Shown: positions 51,812 to 60,731, numbered from the stretch's first letter. The stretch is 64,000 bases of DNA from Algisphaera agarilytica (GCF_014207595.1 NZ_JACHGY010000001.1:434001-498000), one strand, 5' to 3'. Program-made: numbers and translations. The notes: generated by a model not told the origin, from the sequence alone.

Positions 51812-52720
51812 CGCGGGCTGGGCTTCTTTTATTGCTTCTTCGACCACCGGCGGGCCGTCGGCGAACGCCGCCGCGACGTTGGCGGGCAGGTCGTCTATGG
51901 TGATCGGCGTGACCGTCATGTTGCGGTAGTAGCACTCGGCCGCCTCGGACTGGATCTGGATCTGCCCGCGCACCAGCGGGTCGCCGTTGCCATCGACCGC
52001 GTCGTGCAGGACCAGCACGATCTCGCCGTTGGCCAGGTGCACCGCGTCGTTGCCAATCACGTAGAACTCCAGCGTGTTCCATTCGCCGTGCGGCGCATCG
52101 GGTTCGATGAAGGCGGAGGTGTATCCGGACGCGGTGTGGAACTCGGTGCTGTTGGGGTCGTAGCTCAGGCGTTTTTTGTTCAGCCAGGTCCCGCGCATCT
52201 GGGCCTTGGGCCCGGCGAGCGGGATGAAGTCGCCCAGGTCGGTTTCCTGGACCTGGTATTCGAGGCAGGACTTCCAGACGTTCCAGAACGAGCCGTGCTC
52301 ACCGTAGCAGTGGTAGAGGATGCCGCTGTCGCGTTTCACGTGGAGGCGTGGCTCCCACTTCTGGTCGCCCCAGCGGAACTCGGTTTTGAAGTGGTAGTTC
52401 TCGAAGGAGTCGAGCGTGGTGAGCCCGCCGTAGATCTCGCCGGTGATCGCGAGGGTGGGCTGGCCGTCTTCCTCGATCATGGTGAAGACGTTTTTGACGT
52501 CGTTGTTCAGCCCCATGGGCTCGCCCTTGTGGACGTTGTCGCTCTGGAAGGTCCCTTCGGGCAGGCCTTCAACGGTGACATGGGGGATGCCCATCCAGAC
52601 CTCCCACTGCGAGAGCTCCATGTCGAGCAACGAGACCGAGCGGTCTTCTTCATCAACGTAGGCGGCGGTTGAGCAGCCGGTGGCCATCACAACAAAGACA
52701 AGGCAGATCAAGCGAAGCAT
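51800..52720 (-). CDS. DUF1080 lipoprotein (3-keto-disaccharide hydrolase-like)
   Basis: The 306-aa product has a lipoprotein signal with Cys16 in ATGCST, then a concanavalin-like beta-sandwich with FENYHFKTEFRWG and SGILYHCYG, matching DUF1080-type proteins common in planctomycetes and Bacteroidetes. Some members hydrolyse 3-keto sugars; others are of unknown role. It follows a YkgJ-type gene by 39 bp on the same strand, so it may be the last gene of the histone-deacetylase-like operon. Confidence 0.8.
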   Translation of the reverse strand: MLRLICLVFVVMATGCSTAAYVDEEDRSVSLLDMELSQWEVWMGIPHVTVEGLPEGTFQSDNVHKGEPMGLNNDVKNVFTMIEEDGQPTLAITGEIYGGLTTLDSFENYHFKTEFRWGDQKWEPRLHVKRDSGILYHCYGEHGSFWNVWKSCLEYQVQETDLGDFIPLAGPKAQMRGTWLNKKRLSYDPNSTEFHTASGYTSAFIEPDAPHGEWNTLEFYVIGNDAVHLANGEIVLVLHDAVDGNGDPLVRGQIQIQSEAAECYYRNMTVTPITIDDLPANVAAAFADGPPVVEEAIKEAQPASAE

Positions 52721-52759
52721 GGACGCCCCTTTCGAAAAACATGAAATGAAGCCAACGAA

Positions 52760-53266
52760 TCACGCCCCGGCTTGTTCGAGCCCGGCGATCCAGTCCATGT
52801 AGCGGTACTCGATGCCGTGGGCCTGGTGCAGCGATTGTAGGCGGCCCAGGAAATCTTCGTACACATCCTGCTGCCACGCCTCGGTGCCCTGCTGACAGAA
52901 AAAGATGCGGCAGCCCAGCGGGCGGATCGCGTGGGTGCTGCACAACCCGTCGATCTGATACGGACACGCCCCGGGGTGCTCGGCGAATTGCGGCAGGCGG
53001 ATCCCACCACACGGCTCATTCGTTTCGGCATCGCCCTCCGCCGCTGTGACCCCGCCCAGAAACCACGCGATCTCCAGCCCGGTGACATACAGCCGGTGCT
53101 CAAACTCGACAAATTTGCAGCACTTCCCGCTGCTCCAACACGTCGGCCCCTTCGCCGCGATCGTCGCGTCCAGCTCGGCGTACAACCCGCGCAACGCCAC
53201 ATCGACCTCGGCCCTCGCCGACGCCTCACGCCACCCCGCCCACAATCCTGATTCGGCATCGCGCAT
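52760..53266 (-). CDS. YkgJ-type cysteine-cluster protein (second copy)
   Basis: The 168-aa product has Cys in CWSSGKCC, GACPYQIDGLCSTH and PLGCRIFFCQQG, the pattern of putative metal-chelating YkgJ-family proteins (CxxxCxxCC-like). The function is unknown, possibly binding zinc or iron. It is 35 bp downstream of the paralogous gene at 53302-53802. Its Cys arrangement differs from the paralogue, so they may bind different metals or partners. Confidence 0.75.
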   Translation of the reverse strand: MRDAESGLWAGWREASARAEVDVALRGLYAELDATIAAKGPTCWSSGKCCKFVEFEHRLYVTGLEIAWFLGGVTAAEGDAETNEPCGGIRLPQFAEHPGACPYQIDGLCSTHAIRPLGCRIFFCQQGTEAWQQDVYEDFLGRLQSLHQAHGIEYRYMDWIAGLEQAGA

Positions 53267-53301
53267 GACAGCACTCTACCTCATCCCGCAACACTCAAGC
53301 C

Positions 53302-53802
53302 TCAGAGCCCGTCGGGATTCTTCGCCAGCTCAATCCGGATGTCTTCGATCGGAACGAACTTGCCCCCCGTCTCATCGGGCAGTTTCATCCCCGGGCAGTC
53401 TTGCGCCGCCTCGGCCCACTGTCGCGGGCTCGCCAGGTTGCTGGCCCAGAACGGCCAAGTCCGGCACTGCGTCGGGCGGGTTTCGTAGATGCTGCACCGC
53501 CCCTTGCCCTGTGCGTCGCGCTCGAGGAACACACAGTCGTACTGCCCCTGGTACTTCACTTCGTCCAGCGTCCACTTGCCGAACTTGCGCTTGGCGTACC
53601 GCTGGTAGAACTCACGCTTGTCGACGCCGACCGCGTCGGCCATCGCCTGGGCCTCGTCGTCATCGAACCACACGTAGCCCGGAGCGCCGGTGCAGCAGTT
53701 GCCGCACTGGGTGCACGCAAAACTCAGGCCCGGGGCGTACCACTCCTGGGGCTCCGCCTCCGCGGTCGGTGAAGGATCCAAATTATCCGCTTCCGTGCTC
53801 AT
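53302..53802 (-). CDS. YkgJ-type cysteine-cluster protein (first copy)
   Basis: The 166-aa product has CTQCGNCC (CxxCxxCC), a CVFLERD strand and GRCSIYETRPTQCRTWPFW, the typical YkgJ-family Cys pattern. Members are thought to bind a zinc or iron ion; the role is unknown. Its ATG overlaps the stop of the histone-deacetylase-like gene by 4 bp, and the next copy follows 35 bp later. Confidence 0.8.
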   Translation of the reverse strand: MSTEADNLDPSPTAEAEPQEWYAPGLSFACTQCGNCCTGAPGYVWFDDDEAQAMADAVGVDKREFYQRYAKRKFGKWTLDEVKYQGQYDCVFLERDAQGKGRCSIYETRPTQCRTWPFWASNLASPRQWAEAAQDCPGMKLPDETGGKFVPIEDIRIELAKNPDGL

Positions 53803-54776
53803 CCACCGAGTATATCGGTCCCACCGAGGCCCGACTCCATCAGCACGCTAACGTGTCCGCACACCCCCGTCGCCAGGGCGTCCAGGTCGTACCCCCCTTC
53901 CAGCACCGACACGATCCGCCCCTGGGCGTGCCGGTCGGCGAGGCCGCGCACCTTGCGGGTGATCTCGATGAAGCCGTCGGTGCTGAGCCGCATCCCGCCG
54001 AGCGGGTCGGCCGTGCCCGCGTCGAACCCCGCCGAGAACAAGACGAACTGCGGGGCGAACGCGTCGATCTTCGGCAGAATGGTCTGATCAAACGCCGCCC
54101 GGTAGGCCGTGTCGTCACTGCCCGGCGGGAGCGGGACGTTGAGGGTCGCGCCTTCGCCGTCGCCGATGCCGGTCTCGTGTTCGTAGCCGGTGCCGGGGTA
54201 TTGGTGGTCGGGGTGTTCGTGGACGCTGACGAAGAGGATGTCGCCGCGGTGTTCGAGCAGGTGCTGGGTGCCGTTGCCGTGGTGGACGTCGAAGTCGACG
54301 ATGGCGACACGCTCCAACCCGTGGTCCGTGATGAGCGACTCGGCGGCGAGTGCGACGTTGCCGAACAGGCAGAATCCCATCGAGCGGTCGCGCTCGGCGT
54401 GGTGGCCCGGCGGACGGATCGCACAGAACGCGTTGTCCACCTCGCCCCACATCACCGCCTCGGTCGCCCGCAGCACGCCGCCCGCCGCCAGCACCGCGAT
54501 CTCGGCGCTGCCTTCGCTGATCGCCGAGTCGGGAACGTCGATGTACGGCAGCCCGGCGACACACGCGTCGTGCACCCGATCGATGTAGTCCTGCGGATGC
54601 AAGCGCTGGAGCTGCGTTGCCGTCGCGGGTTCAAACGCCAGGTGGTTTAGCTGAGCCCACAGGCCCGACGCCTGCAACGCCGACACGATCGCCCGCAACC
54701 GATCGGGCCGTTCGGGGTGGCCCGGCCCGGTGTCGTGTTCGAGGAAACGATCGTCGTAGATCAGGCCCGTGGTCAT
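53799..54776 (-). CDS. Histone-deacetylase-family protein (AcuC/HdaH-like)
   Basis: The 325-aa product is a zinc-dependent deacetylase of the HDAC fold: FLEHDTGPGHPERPDRL at the start, IRPPGHHAERD, FDVHHGNGT and SAGFDAG give the His and Asp metal and catalytic residues. Bacterial relatives act on polyamines, acetoin-related metabolites or acetylated proteins. It heads an apparent operon with two YkgJ-type genes and a DUF1080 gene. Confidence 0.9.
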   Translation of the reverse strand: MTTGLIYDDRFLEHDTGPGHPERPDRLRAIVSALQASGLWAQLNHLAFEPATATQLQRLHPQDYIDRVHDACVAGLPYIDVPDSAISEGSAEIAVLAAGGVLRATEAVMWGEVDNAFCAIRPPGHHAERDRSMGFCLFGNVALAAESLITDHGLERVAIVDFDVHHGNGTQHLLEHRGDILFVSVHEHPDHQYPGTGYEHETGIGDGEGATLNVPLPPGSDDTAYRAAFDQTILPKIDAFAPQFVLFSAGFDAGTADPLGGMRLSTDGFIEITRKVRGLADRHAQGRIVSVLEGGYDLDALATGVCGHVSVLMESGLGGTDILGG

Positions 54777-54802
54777 ACCCGGTCAGGCTAACGCAAAATA
54801 AC

Positions 54803-55768
54803 TCACGCCGCGACGATGGTAACGTCGTCGTCCAGCCCATCGTGACGGGCGGGGACCGCGGGGTTATTCAGCGTGTATTGCGCCAACGGCTTCTCACCGA
54901 AGCGGTGGCCTTTAAGGTTGTATTTCACCGGCCAGACGCTGAGCTCACCGCCATCGATGACCACGGCCCGCGGGTTGCGTGGCGTCTGGTAGGCACCGGT
55001 GTTGATGATGTAGCGCCCGCCATCGGGGACCACCACGTCGTTGCCGATGGTCAGGGGTTTGTCGTCGTGCCAGATACCCGCGCGGTGGATGTGGCCGAAG
55101 ATGAAGAACCGCGACTCGGGGGCGAAGCGTCGGGCAAAGCCCATCGCCCGGCGGGGGATCGTGTACCAGTAGTACAACGCCTTGGCGACCTTGACGCCCT
55201 GCGACGACCGCCGATTGACCTTCCGGCCGAGCCCGAAGCGTTCGAGCCCGCGACGCAACGCGTTAGCGTCTTCATGTGAATGCGGCTGGGTCACGAAGTG
55301 GTCCCACTGCACCACCGAGGCGTGCTGACACGCGGCGAGCTGGTGGTCGATGTCCCGGGCCTTCTCGGGGTCGAGCGAGAGCACCGCGTCGGCGTGCAGG
55401 GCCTGGAGGTGCTTGGCGTGGTCGGTCCAGGGCGAGATGGCCGGGTGCAGGATGTCGCCGTGGGTGACGAAGATTTCGCGGTTGGCCAGGCGGAGGTATC
55501 GCCGGTCGGTCAGCAGCGGGTCGTGGTTGCCGGAGATGAACGTGAGCTTGACGCCGTCCGCCTCGGCGAGGTCGATCAGCTCCAGGACCTGCCGTGCCGC
55601 GGGGCCGCGCAGTTTTTCGTCGGCGATCTCCGCGACGTCGCCGTTGAAGATCACCTCGCTGGTGCCCTCCCAGAGCGTGCGCAGCGCCGCCGCCGACCCC
55701 GCACCTCGGCCGGGGTTGGCCAAGTGGGTGTCCGACAGGATCACGATCCGTCCAGCGGGCGCACTCAT
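54803..55768 (-). CDS. Calcineurin-like metallophosphoesterase (LpxH-type)
   Basis: The 321-aa product has the metallophosphoesterase motifs ILSDTHLA, FNGDVAE, ISGNHDPLL, VTHGDILH and FGHIHRAGIW, which supply the two-metal site. The order resembles UDP-2,3-diacylglucosamine hydrolase LpxH but is longer, so the role is not certain. The ATG at 55768 is preceded by AGGAGG, a strong ribosome-binding site; upstream in-frame starts are not supported. Confidence 0.8.
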   Translation of the reverse strand: MSAPAGRIVILSDTHLANPGRGAGSAAALRTLWEGTSEVIFNGDVAEIADEKLRGPAARQVLELIDLAEADGVKLTFISGNHDPLLTDRRYLRLANREIFVTHGDILHPAISPWTDHAKHLQALHADAVLSLDPEKARDIDHQLAACQHASVVQWDHFVTQPHSHEDANALRRGLERFGLGRKVNRRSSQGVKVAKALYYWYTIPRRAMGFARRFAPESRFFIFGHIHRAGIWHDDKPLTIGNDVVVPDGGRYIINTGAYQTPRNPRAVVIDGGELSVWPVKYNLKGHRFGEKPLAQYTLNNPAVPARHDGLDDDVTIVAA

Positions 55769-55889
55769 CTCCCCTCCTATCGGGCAGGCCCGCAAGGCAA
55801 ATAACCGGAACCTGCCGCTCCCCGATCCCGCGAACCGTTCGCGGGGTTCTCGCAGAATCGGCACGTCCGGAGGGGTTATCCTGTGTGCG

Positions 55890-56594
55890 GTGAAAAAGGC
55901 ATCTCCCACCATCGAGCTCCGCTCCGAACGCATCGTGATGACCATCGAGCTGCTCATCGAGCGGATCGACTACCGCCTACCCGGCCGGGGCCTGGGCAAC
56001 ACCGCCCGCCTGCTACGGAGCCTCGCGGGGGAAGCGGTCAGCAAATCCGTCGACGTGCAGAAGCCCAACATGACGCTGCGGGTCATCAACGCCGTGATCG
56101 TCAGCGCGATGCTGGGCGTGCTGATGAAGATCGGGCTGTCCTACCTCCACGCCCTGCGGTTCAGCGACACCTACGAGCCCTTCTCGGTGCTCGAAGGCAT
56201 CGACGCGGCGATCAGCACCGTCGTCTACCTGGGCCTGCTCATCCTCTTTGTCTTCTCGGTCGAGACCCGGCTCAAGCGGCGCAAGGTCCTCGCGGCCGTG
56301 CAGGAGATGCGGGCCCTGGCCCACGTCATCGACATGCACCAGTTCTCCAAAGACCCCGAACGACTGGTCCACGAAGAGCTCATCGTGATCGACCCGACCA
56401 ACCCCGACGCCAAGCCCCAGGTTGACCAACTTACCCCGTTCCTCATGGGCCGATACCTCGACTACTGCAGCGAGATGCTCTCGCTCATCGGCAAGGTCGC
56501 GGCGCTCTACGCCCAGAACACCCAGGACGCGGTGGTCCTCGCCGCGGTCGACGAGATCGAGACCCTCACCACCGGGCTGTCGGGCAAGATATAG
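55890..56594 (+). CDS. Membrane protein of unknown function, two helices
   Basis: A GTG at 55890 gives 234 aa. Residues 60-85 (VINAVIVSAMLGVLMKIGLS) and 105-130 (TVVYLGLLILFVFSVETRL) are membrane helices; the C-terminal 110 residues look helical. I do not recognise the family. Reading continues in frame after the TAG for 17 codons to TAA at 56646, which could reflect a recent stop or chance. It is divergent from the metallophosphoesterase gene. Confidence 0.6.
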   Translation: MKKASPTIELRSERIVMTIELLIERIDYRLPGRGLGNTARLLRSLAGEAVSKSVDVQKPNMTLRVINAVIVSAMLGVLMKIGLSYLHALRFSDTYEPFSVLEGIDAAISTVVYLGLLILFVFSVETRLKRRKVLAAVQEMRALAHVIDMHQFSKDPERLVHEELIVIDPTNPDAKPQVDQLTPFLMGRYLDYCSEMLSLIGKVAALYAQNTQDAVVLAAVDEIETLTTGLSGKI

Positions 56595-56748
56595 CAGAAG
56601 ATCATGATCCTCGACCAGATCGTCGCGGGGCAGGCCAAGAGTTCTTAATGCGAAATTGACCTTGTGCAGACGCAGGCGGGCTATAGGATGATCTCGGTTC
56701 AATTCCGTTGATTGTTTTATTTTCCGTGGTTCTGAGGCAGGTGATTTC

Positions 56749-57762
56749 GTGGGTGGCAAGAGGTTTCGTGGTGATTCCCCAGCGGGGAGATTGAGCGTAA
56801 TTGCTAAATCCAACGCATCGAGGCGCGGCGGCGTCCTTCGATCGGCGATCCGTTGGGCGGCGGTTTCGTTGGTTCTCGGCGGACTCCTGATCGCGAACCC
56901 ATCCTCCGCCGCGCCGTCCTTCCACACCGTCAAAGACAACCAATGGGTGCACGGCAGCCATGTGTTGCGCACGCTGGTCGACCAGTGGCTGGTGGTCGAT
57001 CTCCAGAACGAAGACAAGGCCTACCTCTGGGACGTCAGCATCACGGCCGAGCAAGACCAGACCCGGATCGTGCTGGGCATGAGCAGCGAATTCATCTTCG
57101 CCGCCGTCCTCAAGGGCCAAGCTAACTGCGAAGCGGGCGTCCTCGAATCCGGCGACGTGCTGCTTCTTCGCCACCTCGGCACCACCCCGCCGGGCAAGAA
57201 TGTTTTCGCGGCGCGTGAGTTTGCTCAGACCCTGCGCGACGCCGGACGCAGCGACCTCGCCACTGATCTCGACCGCACCATCAAGGTCCAGAAGCAAAAG
57301 CGTTTCTGGGGCGTGCTTCGGCCGACCAACCTCAACGTCGGCTCGCCGATGAACGACGACGTCGAAGCCCTCCGCCAGAGCTACACCACCCCGACACTCG
57401 TCCGCCTCAAGCGCTCGGTCGACGACATCCACGAACTGCCCGAGCTCGTCGCGTTCACCTTCCTCCAGGCCGCCAACGCGAACAACGCCGAGACGATCGC
57501 CGCCCTGCTCGACCCCACGCCGTTCCGCAGCTCGGCCAAAGAGGGCCGACTCGAAGAAGACCGCCGCGCCATCGCGACCCGGGTCCTCGAGCAGAACTGG
57601 GCCAGCGGCATCGCGCTCGGCTCGATCAAAGCCACGCCCGACCCCATGCGTTTCGTCTTCCTGGCCGGCAACAAGCCCTACCAGATCCACCTCACCGTGT
57701 TCGATGGCGGCGTCTTCGTCCAACGCATCGAACCCATCACCGCCGCCACCCCAACCCCCTGA
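56749..57762 (+). CDS. Secreted or membrane-anchored protein of unknown function
   Basis: GTG at 56749 gives 337 aa with a basic N-terminus and a signal-like segment (about 36-54, ending SSAAP). The rest is soluble; FHTVKDNQWVHG and GSPMNDDVEALRQSY look like conserved cores, but I do not recognise a family. It is 14 bp upstream of the next exported protein gene, so an operon is likely. Confidence 0.65.
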   Translation: MGGKRFRGDSPAGRLSVIAKSNASRRGGVLRSAIRWAAVSLVLGGLLIANPSSAAPSFHTVKDNQWVHGSHVLRTLVDQWLVVDLQNEDKAYLWDVSITAEQDQTRIVLGMSSEFIFAAVLKGQANCEAGVLESGDVLLLRHLGTTPPGKNVFAAREFAQTLRDAGRSDLATDLDRTIKVQKQKRFWGVLRPTNLNVGSPMNDDVEALRQSYTTPTLVRLKRSVDDIHELPELVAFTFLQAANANNAETIAALLDPTPFRSSAKEGRLEEDRRAIATRVLEQNWASGIALGSIKATPDPMRFVFLAGNKPYQIHLTVFDGGVFVQRIEPITAATPTP

Positions 57763-57776
57763 TTCCGAGGCCCTCC

Positions 57777-58610
57777 ATGACCCGATCCATCCCCCGCCAC
57801 CTCGCCACAACCGCATTCGCCGCCGGCCTGCTCGCCACCCCCGCCGCCATGGCCCAGGAAGCCGACGCCTTCACGCCCCAGCAGATCGAGCAGTGGCTGA
57901 CCGAGATGCACCCGGCCATCGACGCACCCACCTCGGATTCCTCCGAGACGGTCCTGCTTTCGTTCAGCGACGGGCAAGGCAGCATCGAGGTGCCCATGGA
58001 CCCCTTCGGCACCGGCAGTTCCACCGTGGACCTGTGGTGGAATCAGCAAGCCGCCGCCGCGTCCTCCGATGCCGCGGGGGGCGAAGCACCCAACGCCGCC
58101 AACCGCATCCTGGCCCGGGGCGAAGGCCAGTCCGCAGCGCTGCAGAACCTCGCGCAACGCGAAAGCAACCTGTCGACTAATCTGGGCAACCTGCAGGCGT
58201 TCGTGTTGCAGGTCGCGTCCAACACGCAGACGCAGTCCTCCTCGTCCGGTTCTTCGTCGGGCTCCGCTTCTGATGCCTCATTGGCGGGTGTCACCCTTTA
58301 CGCGGGTGATTCCAATCTTGAAGGCTCCATTTCGGGGAGCTACACGGTCTATCAGGATAGTTTTGTCTTGGATCTCGGCGAGGACATGTCAGAGGGTCTC
58401 GTACTCGATCAAACCCAGGCCGCGTTCTTGAGTGAAAACGTTCTAAACAACTCGTCCAACGGCAGTAGCGAATGCATGTTTAACGGTACCGGATTCGTGT
58501 GCCCCAACAGCACGACAAGCCACAGTTCCTCAAGTTCGAGCTCGAGTTCAAGCTCCTCCTCCAGCGCTGGCTTTACCATCAGCAGCTCATCGGTTTCCTT
58601 TTCGCAGTAA
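57777..58610 (+). CDS. Exported serine-rich protein of unknown function
   Basis: The 277-aa product has a signal peptide (cleavage near AMAQ/EAD), an Asp/Thr/Ser-rich middle and a terminal poly-Ser stretch of about 15 residues near residues 248-264. Runs of Ser also occur at about 153-166. Cys residues are few. The Ser stretches are encoded by mixed codons, so slippage is not evident. It follows the preceding exported protein by 14 bp; the two may act together at the surface. Confidence 0.65.
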   Translation: MTRSIPRHLATTAFAAGLLATPAAMAQEADAFTPQQIEQWLTEMHPAIDAPTSDSSETVLLSFSDGQGSIEVPMDPFGTGSSTVDLWWNQQAAAASSDAAGGEAPNAANRILARGEGQSAALQNLAQRESNLSTNLGNLQAFVLQVASNTQTQSSSSGSSSGSASDASLAGVTLYAGDSNLEGSISGSYTVYQDSFVLDLGEDMSEGLVLDQTQAAFLSENVLNNSSNGSSECMFNGTGFVCPNSTTSHSSSSSSSSSSSSSSAGFTISSSSVSFSQ

Positions 58611-58752
58611 CGATGAATGCACCACTGAGCCCTTGCAACTGAAACCCATTTGAGCGAGCCACAACCGATTGGCGTTTCCAAGCCGAGATCTCCCCGGCCG
58701 CTATCGGTCTGACGCCTGCAAACGATCTCCAACCTTTGCCCCTCCGCAACCT

Positions 58753-59679
58753 ATGTGCCCATTCCGTACGTTCATCCTGATCCTCGCCCTGGTTTCGACA
58801 GGTTTACTCCCCTGCACCACACTCGCCCAGCCTGGCTCGCCCAACGAAGCCGCCCGCCAACGCGACACGGTGCCCAACCCGTTTAACCCCACCCGCACCA
58901 CCGAGGGTGACCCGGCCGTCAGCACCGACATAGACGACGATCTGCTGCTCCTGGCCGAGCACGACATCTTCTTCGCAGGCGCCACCGCCGGGGTCGAGAT
59001 CACCAACAACGCTTTCGTGGACGACACCAAAGAGAACGACCTGGTCGGCCTCGGCGAATTTTTCTTCGGGGCCGAAACACTCGTCGGCGAGCGGGTCGAT
59101 GTCACCGCCCTGATCGCGGTCGGCGGATTCCGCTACCAGGACTTCGACGAACTCGACTCGGACTACTTCACCGCCGGCCTCGTCGCATCGACCCCGGTCA
59201 AAGGCGTCACCGTGGGCGGCTTGCTCATCTACGACGACATCATGGCCCAGGGTGATAGCGCCGCCGAACTCACGCAGACCCGCATCGGCACCTACGTGCA
59301 AGACACCTGGGTGCTGGACAACGGCCTCCAACTCACCGGCCGGGTCCAAATCGCCCGCGTCCTCGCCAGCCCGAGCGACTACGAGTCGAACCAGATCTGG
59401 GCAAGGCTAACGGGCTCCTACGTCCTCTCCCCCCAGGTCGGCCTGGTCGGCGGGGTCGTCTGCGAGTACGAGGCCTACGACGACTACTTCGAAGACATCA
59501 CCGGCGAATCACGCGACGAGTTCACCGTCTCGGGCTTCCTCAACCTGCGCTACATCTTCAACCCCAACGTCGAAGCCTTCGTCGGCCTGGTCTACTCCCA
59601 AAACGAGAGCTCCCTCGACCAATTCGACTACAGCATCACCAGCCTCACCCCCAGCATCTCTATCTCGGCCCGGTTCTGA
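58753..59679 (+). CDS. Predicted outer-membrane beta-barrel protein
   Basis: The 308-aa product (ATG at 58753) has a signal peptide and many alternating hydrophobic/polar strands, and ends ISISARF with the C-terminal Phe typical of outer-membrane proteins. A charged stretch (residues 55-70) links the signal to the barrel. I do not recognise a specific family. It is the third exported gene in a row on this strand and precedes the Fur-box region by about 70 bp. Confidence 0.7.
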   Translation: MCPFRTFILILALVSTGLLPCTTLAQPGSPNEAARQRDTVPNPFNPTRTTEGDPAVSTDIDDDLLLLAEHDIFFAGATAGVEITNNAFVDDTKENDLVGLGEFFFGAETLVGERVDVTALIAVGGFRYQDFDELDSDYFTAGLVASTPVKGVTVGGLLIYDDIMAQGDSAAELTQTRIGTYVQDTWVLDNGLQLTGRVQIARVLASPSDYESNQIWARLTGSYVLSPQVGLVGGVVCEYEAYDDYFEDITGESRDEFTVSGFLNLRYIFNPNVEAFVGLVYSQNESSLDQFDYSITSLTPSISISARF

Positions 59680-59749
59680 AGCTCCGGCTTCGCATCCACA
59701 ACGGCCCCCTCGATATCAACCCTTCGAGTCCCCTCCCCTGTCAATTTAA

Positions 59750-59836
59750 TGAGAATTATTCTCAACAACATTGACAGCCCCAATTAGCACCGCTACTCTC
59801 CTGTTAATGAGAATGCGTCTCAATGATTATTGAGAC
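59750..59836. promoter_or_regulatory. Tandem Fur-box-like operators
   Basis: TGAGAATTATTCTCA (59750-59764) is a perfect 7-1-7 palindrome of the Fur type. TGAGAATGCGTCTCA (59808-59822) is a weaker copy, and GTCTCAATGATTATTGAGAC (59817-59836) has perfect 8-bp arms around 4 nt. The group lies about 180-260 bp before the PEP-CTERM gene. Fur with Fe2+ would repress transcription; the regulator gene is not in the window. Confidence 0.65.
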
Positions 59837-59891
59837 GAAAAAGTGGGCGGCTGGCGTACCTAGCAAGCAACATCCAACCGCCCGAGTTGAC

Positions 59892-59950
59892 GGCCGTGAG
59901 GTCGCCGAACCCCATCCTCCGGTATCCGGTGGGGATTGGCAATCACGGCC
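59892..59950 (+). ncRNA. Possible structured mRNA leader
   Basis: GGCCGTGA (59892-59899) pairs with TCACGGCC (59943-59950). Inside, CCCCA/TGGGG and CCGG-TAT-CCGG form a second hairpin. It lies between the Fur-box-like sites and the start of the PEP-CTERM gene. It matches no riboswitch class I recognise. Confidence 0.4.
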
Positions 59951-60011
59951 TATCCCCCACCCCACTCAGCCCAAACGCTGAGCGACTTTTGGATACCCAG
60001 GAGAACCCAAG

Positions 60012-60713
60012 ATGGGCCCCAAGTTCAGTACCCGCCTCGCTCTCGGCATGATCGCCTGCTTCGCCCCCCTGTCGGCTAGCGCCGCGTTTGTCTCCCCCAC
60101 CAGCTGGAGCCGTGGGATCGGCGGAACGACGTATCAGGAGTGGGATGTCTTCTCGACCAACAGCGGCGCCACCCCCGACGTGGGCAATGTCAACGGCAAC
60201 GGCACCGCCTCGCTCACCGAAACCGTCAGCGGGTCGTTCATCACCAGCGGCGGCAACATCTACCACGCCGGCGCGGCCTCGTCGTTCACGGTGACCACCC
60301 CCGAAGCCGACGTCACCGCCCCGGCCCCCGACCACAACGTCACCGCCATCGTGCAGATCCGCAGCCAGGGCACCGAGTTGGACTACAGCTCGGTGCTGCT
60401 CAACGGCATCGCCGCCGTGGATACCGCTGAACTCGGTCGCATCGCCCTCGGCGGCTTCGGCGGCGAGCTGGTCGACAGCTGGTTCCTCTTCAACATCCCC
60501 TACGCCGCGTTTGGTGACGGCATCCCGGGCGTGGAAGACCTGACGCTGACCTTCAACGCGACCGGCGCCCACATGAGCCTCGACCGCCTCTCGATCGACA
60601 CCGCCATCCAGCCCTTCGGCTTCTACGCCGAACCCAACCCCGTGCCCGAGCCCGCCTCGCTGGCACTGCTCGGGCTGGGCGCCATCACGATGCTCACCCG
60701 TCGTCGCGCCTAA
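60012..60713 (+). CDS. PEP-CTERM sorting-domain exported protein
   Basis: The 233-aa product has a signal peptide (cleavage near ASA/AFV), a Gly/Thr/Ser-rich beta domain and a C-terminal PVPEPASLALLGLGAI...RRRA tail, the PEP-CTERM signal recognised by exosortase. Such proteins are sorted to the outer surface or matrix. AGGAG lies 8 bp before the ATG. It is the first gene after the Fur-box-like operators and is followed by a terminator-like hairpin (60732-60764) that may reduce read-through to the next gene. The exosortase is not in the window. Confidence 0.88.
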   Translation: MGPKFSTRLALGMIACFAPLSASAAFVSPTSWSRGIGGTTYQEWDVFSTNSGATPDVGNVNGNGTASLTETVSGSFITSGGNIYHAGAASSFTVTTPEADVTAPAPDHNVTAIVQIRSQGTELDYSSVLLNGIAAVDTAELGRIALGGFGGELVDSWFLFNIPYAAFGDGIPGVEDLTLTFNATGAHMSLDRLSIDTAIQPFGFYAEPNPVPEPASLALLGLGAITMLTRRRA

Positions 60714-60731
60714 TCGCTTAGCACCCGCCTT

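Larger units (their letters stand above)
59680..60011. promoter_or_regulatory. 332-bp regulatory region of the PEP-CTERM module
   Basis: No protein gene fits here. The region holds three overlapping or adjacent palindromes typical of Fur-type operators (59750-59836) and a structured leader (59892-59950) before the ribosome-binding site AGGAG (59999-60003). Confidence 0.6.

Noticed and set aside
58512-58567. Slippage-prone repeat in the poly-Ser protein gene
   Set aside because: The serine run is coded by mixed AGC, TCC, TCA, TCG and AGT codons, so there is no long perfect repeat unit.
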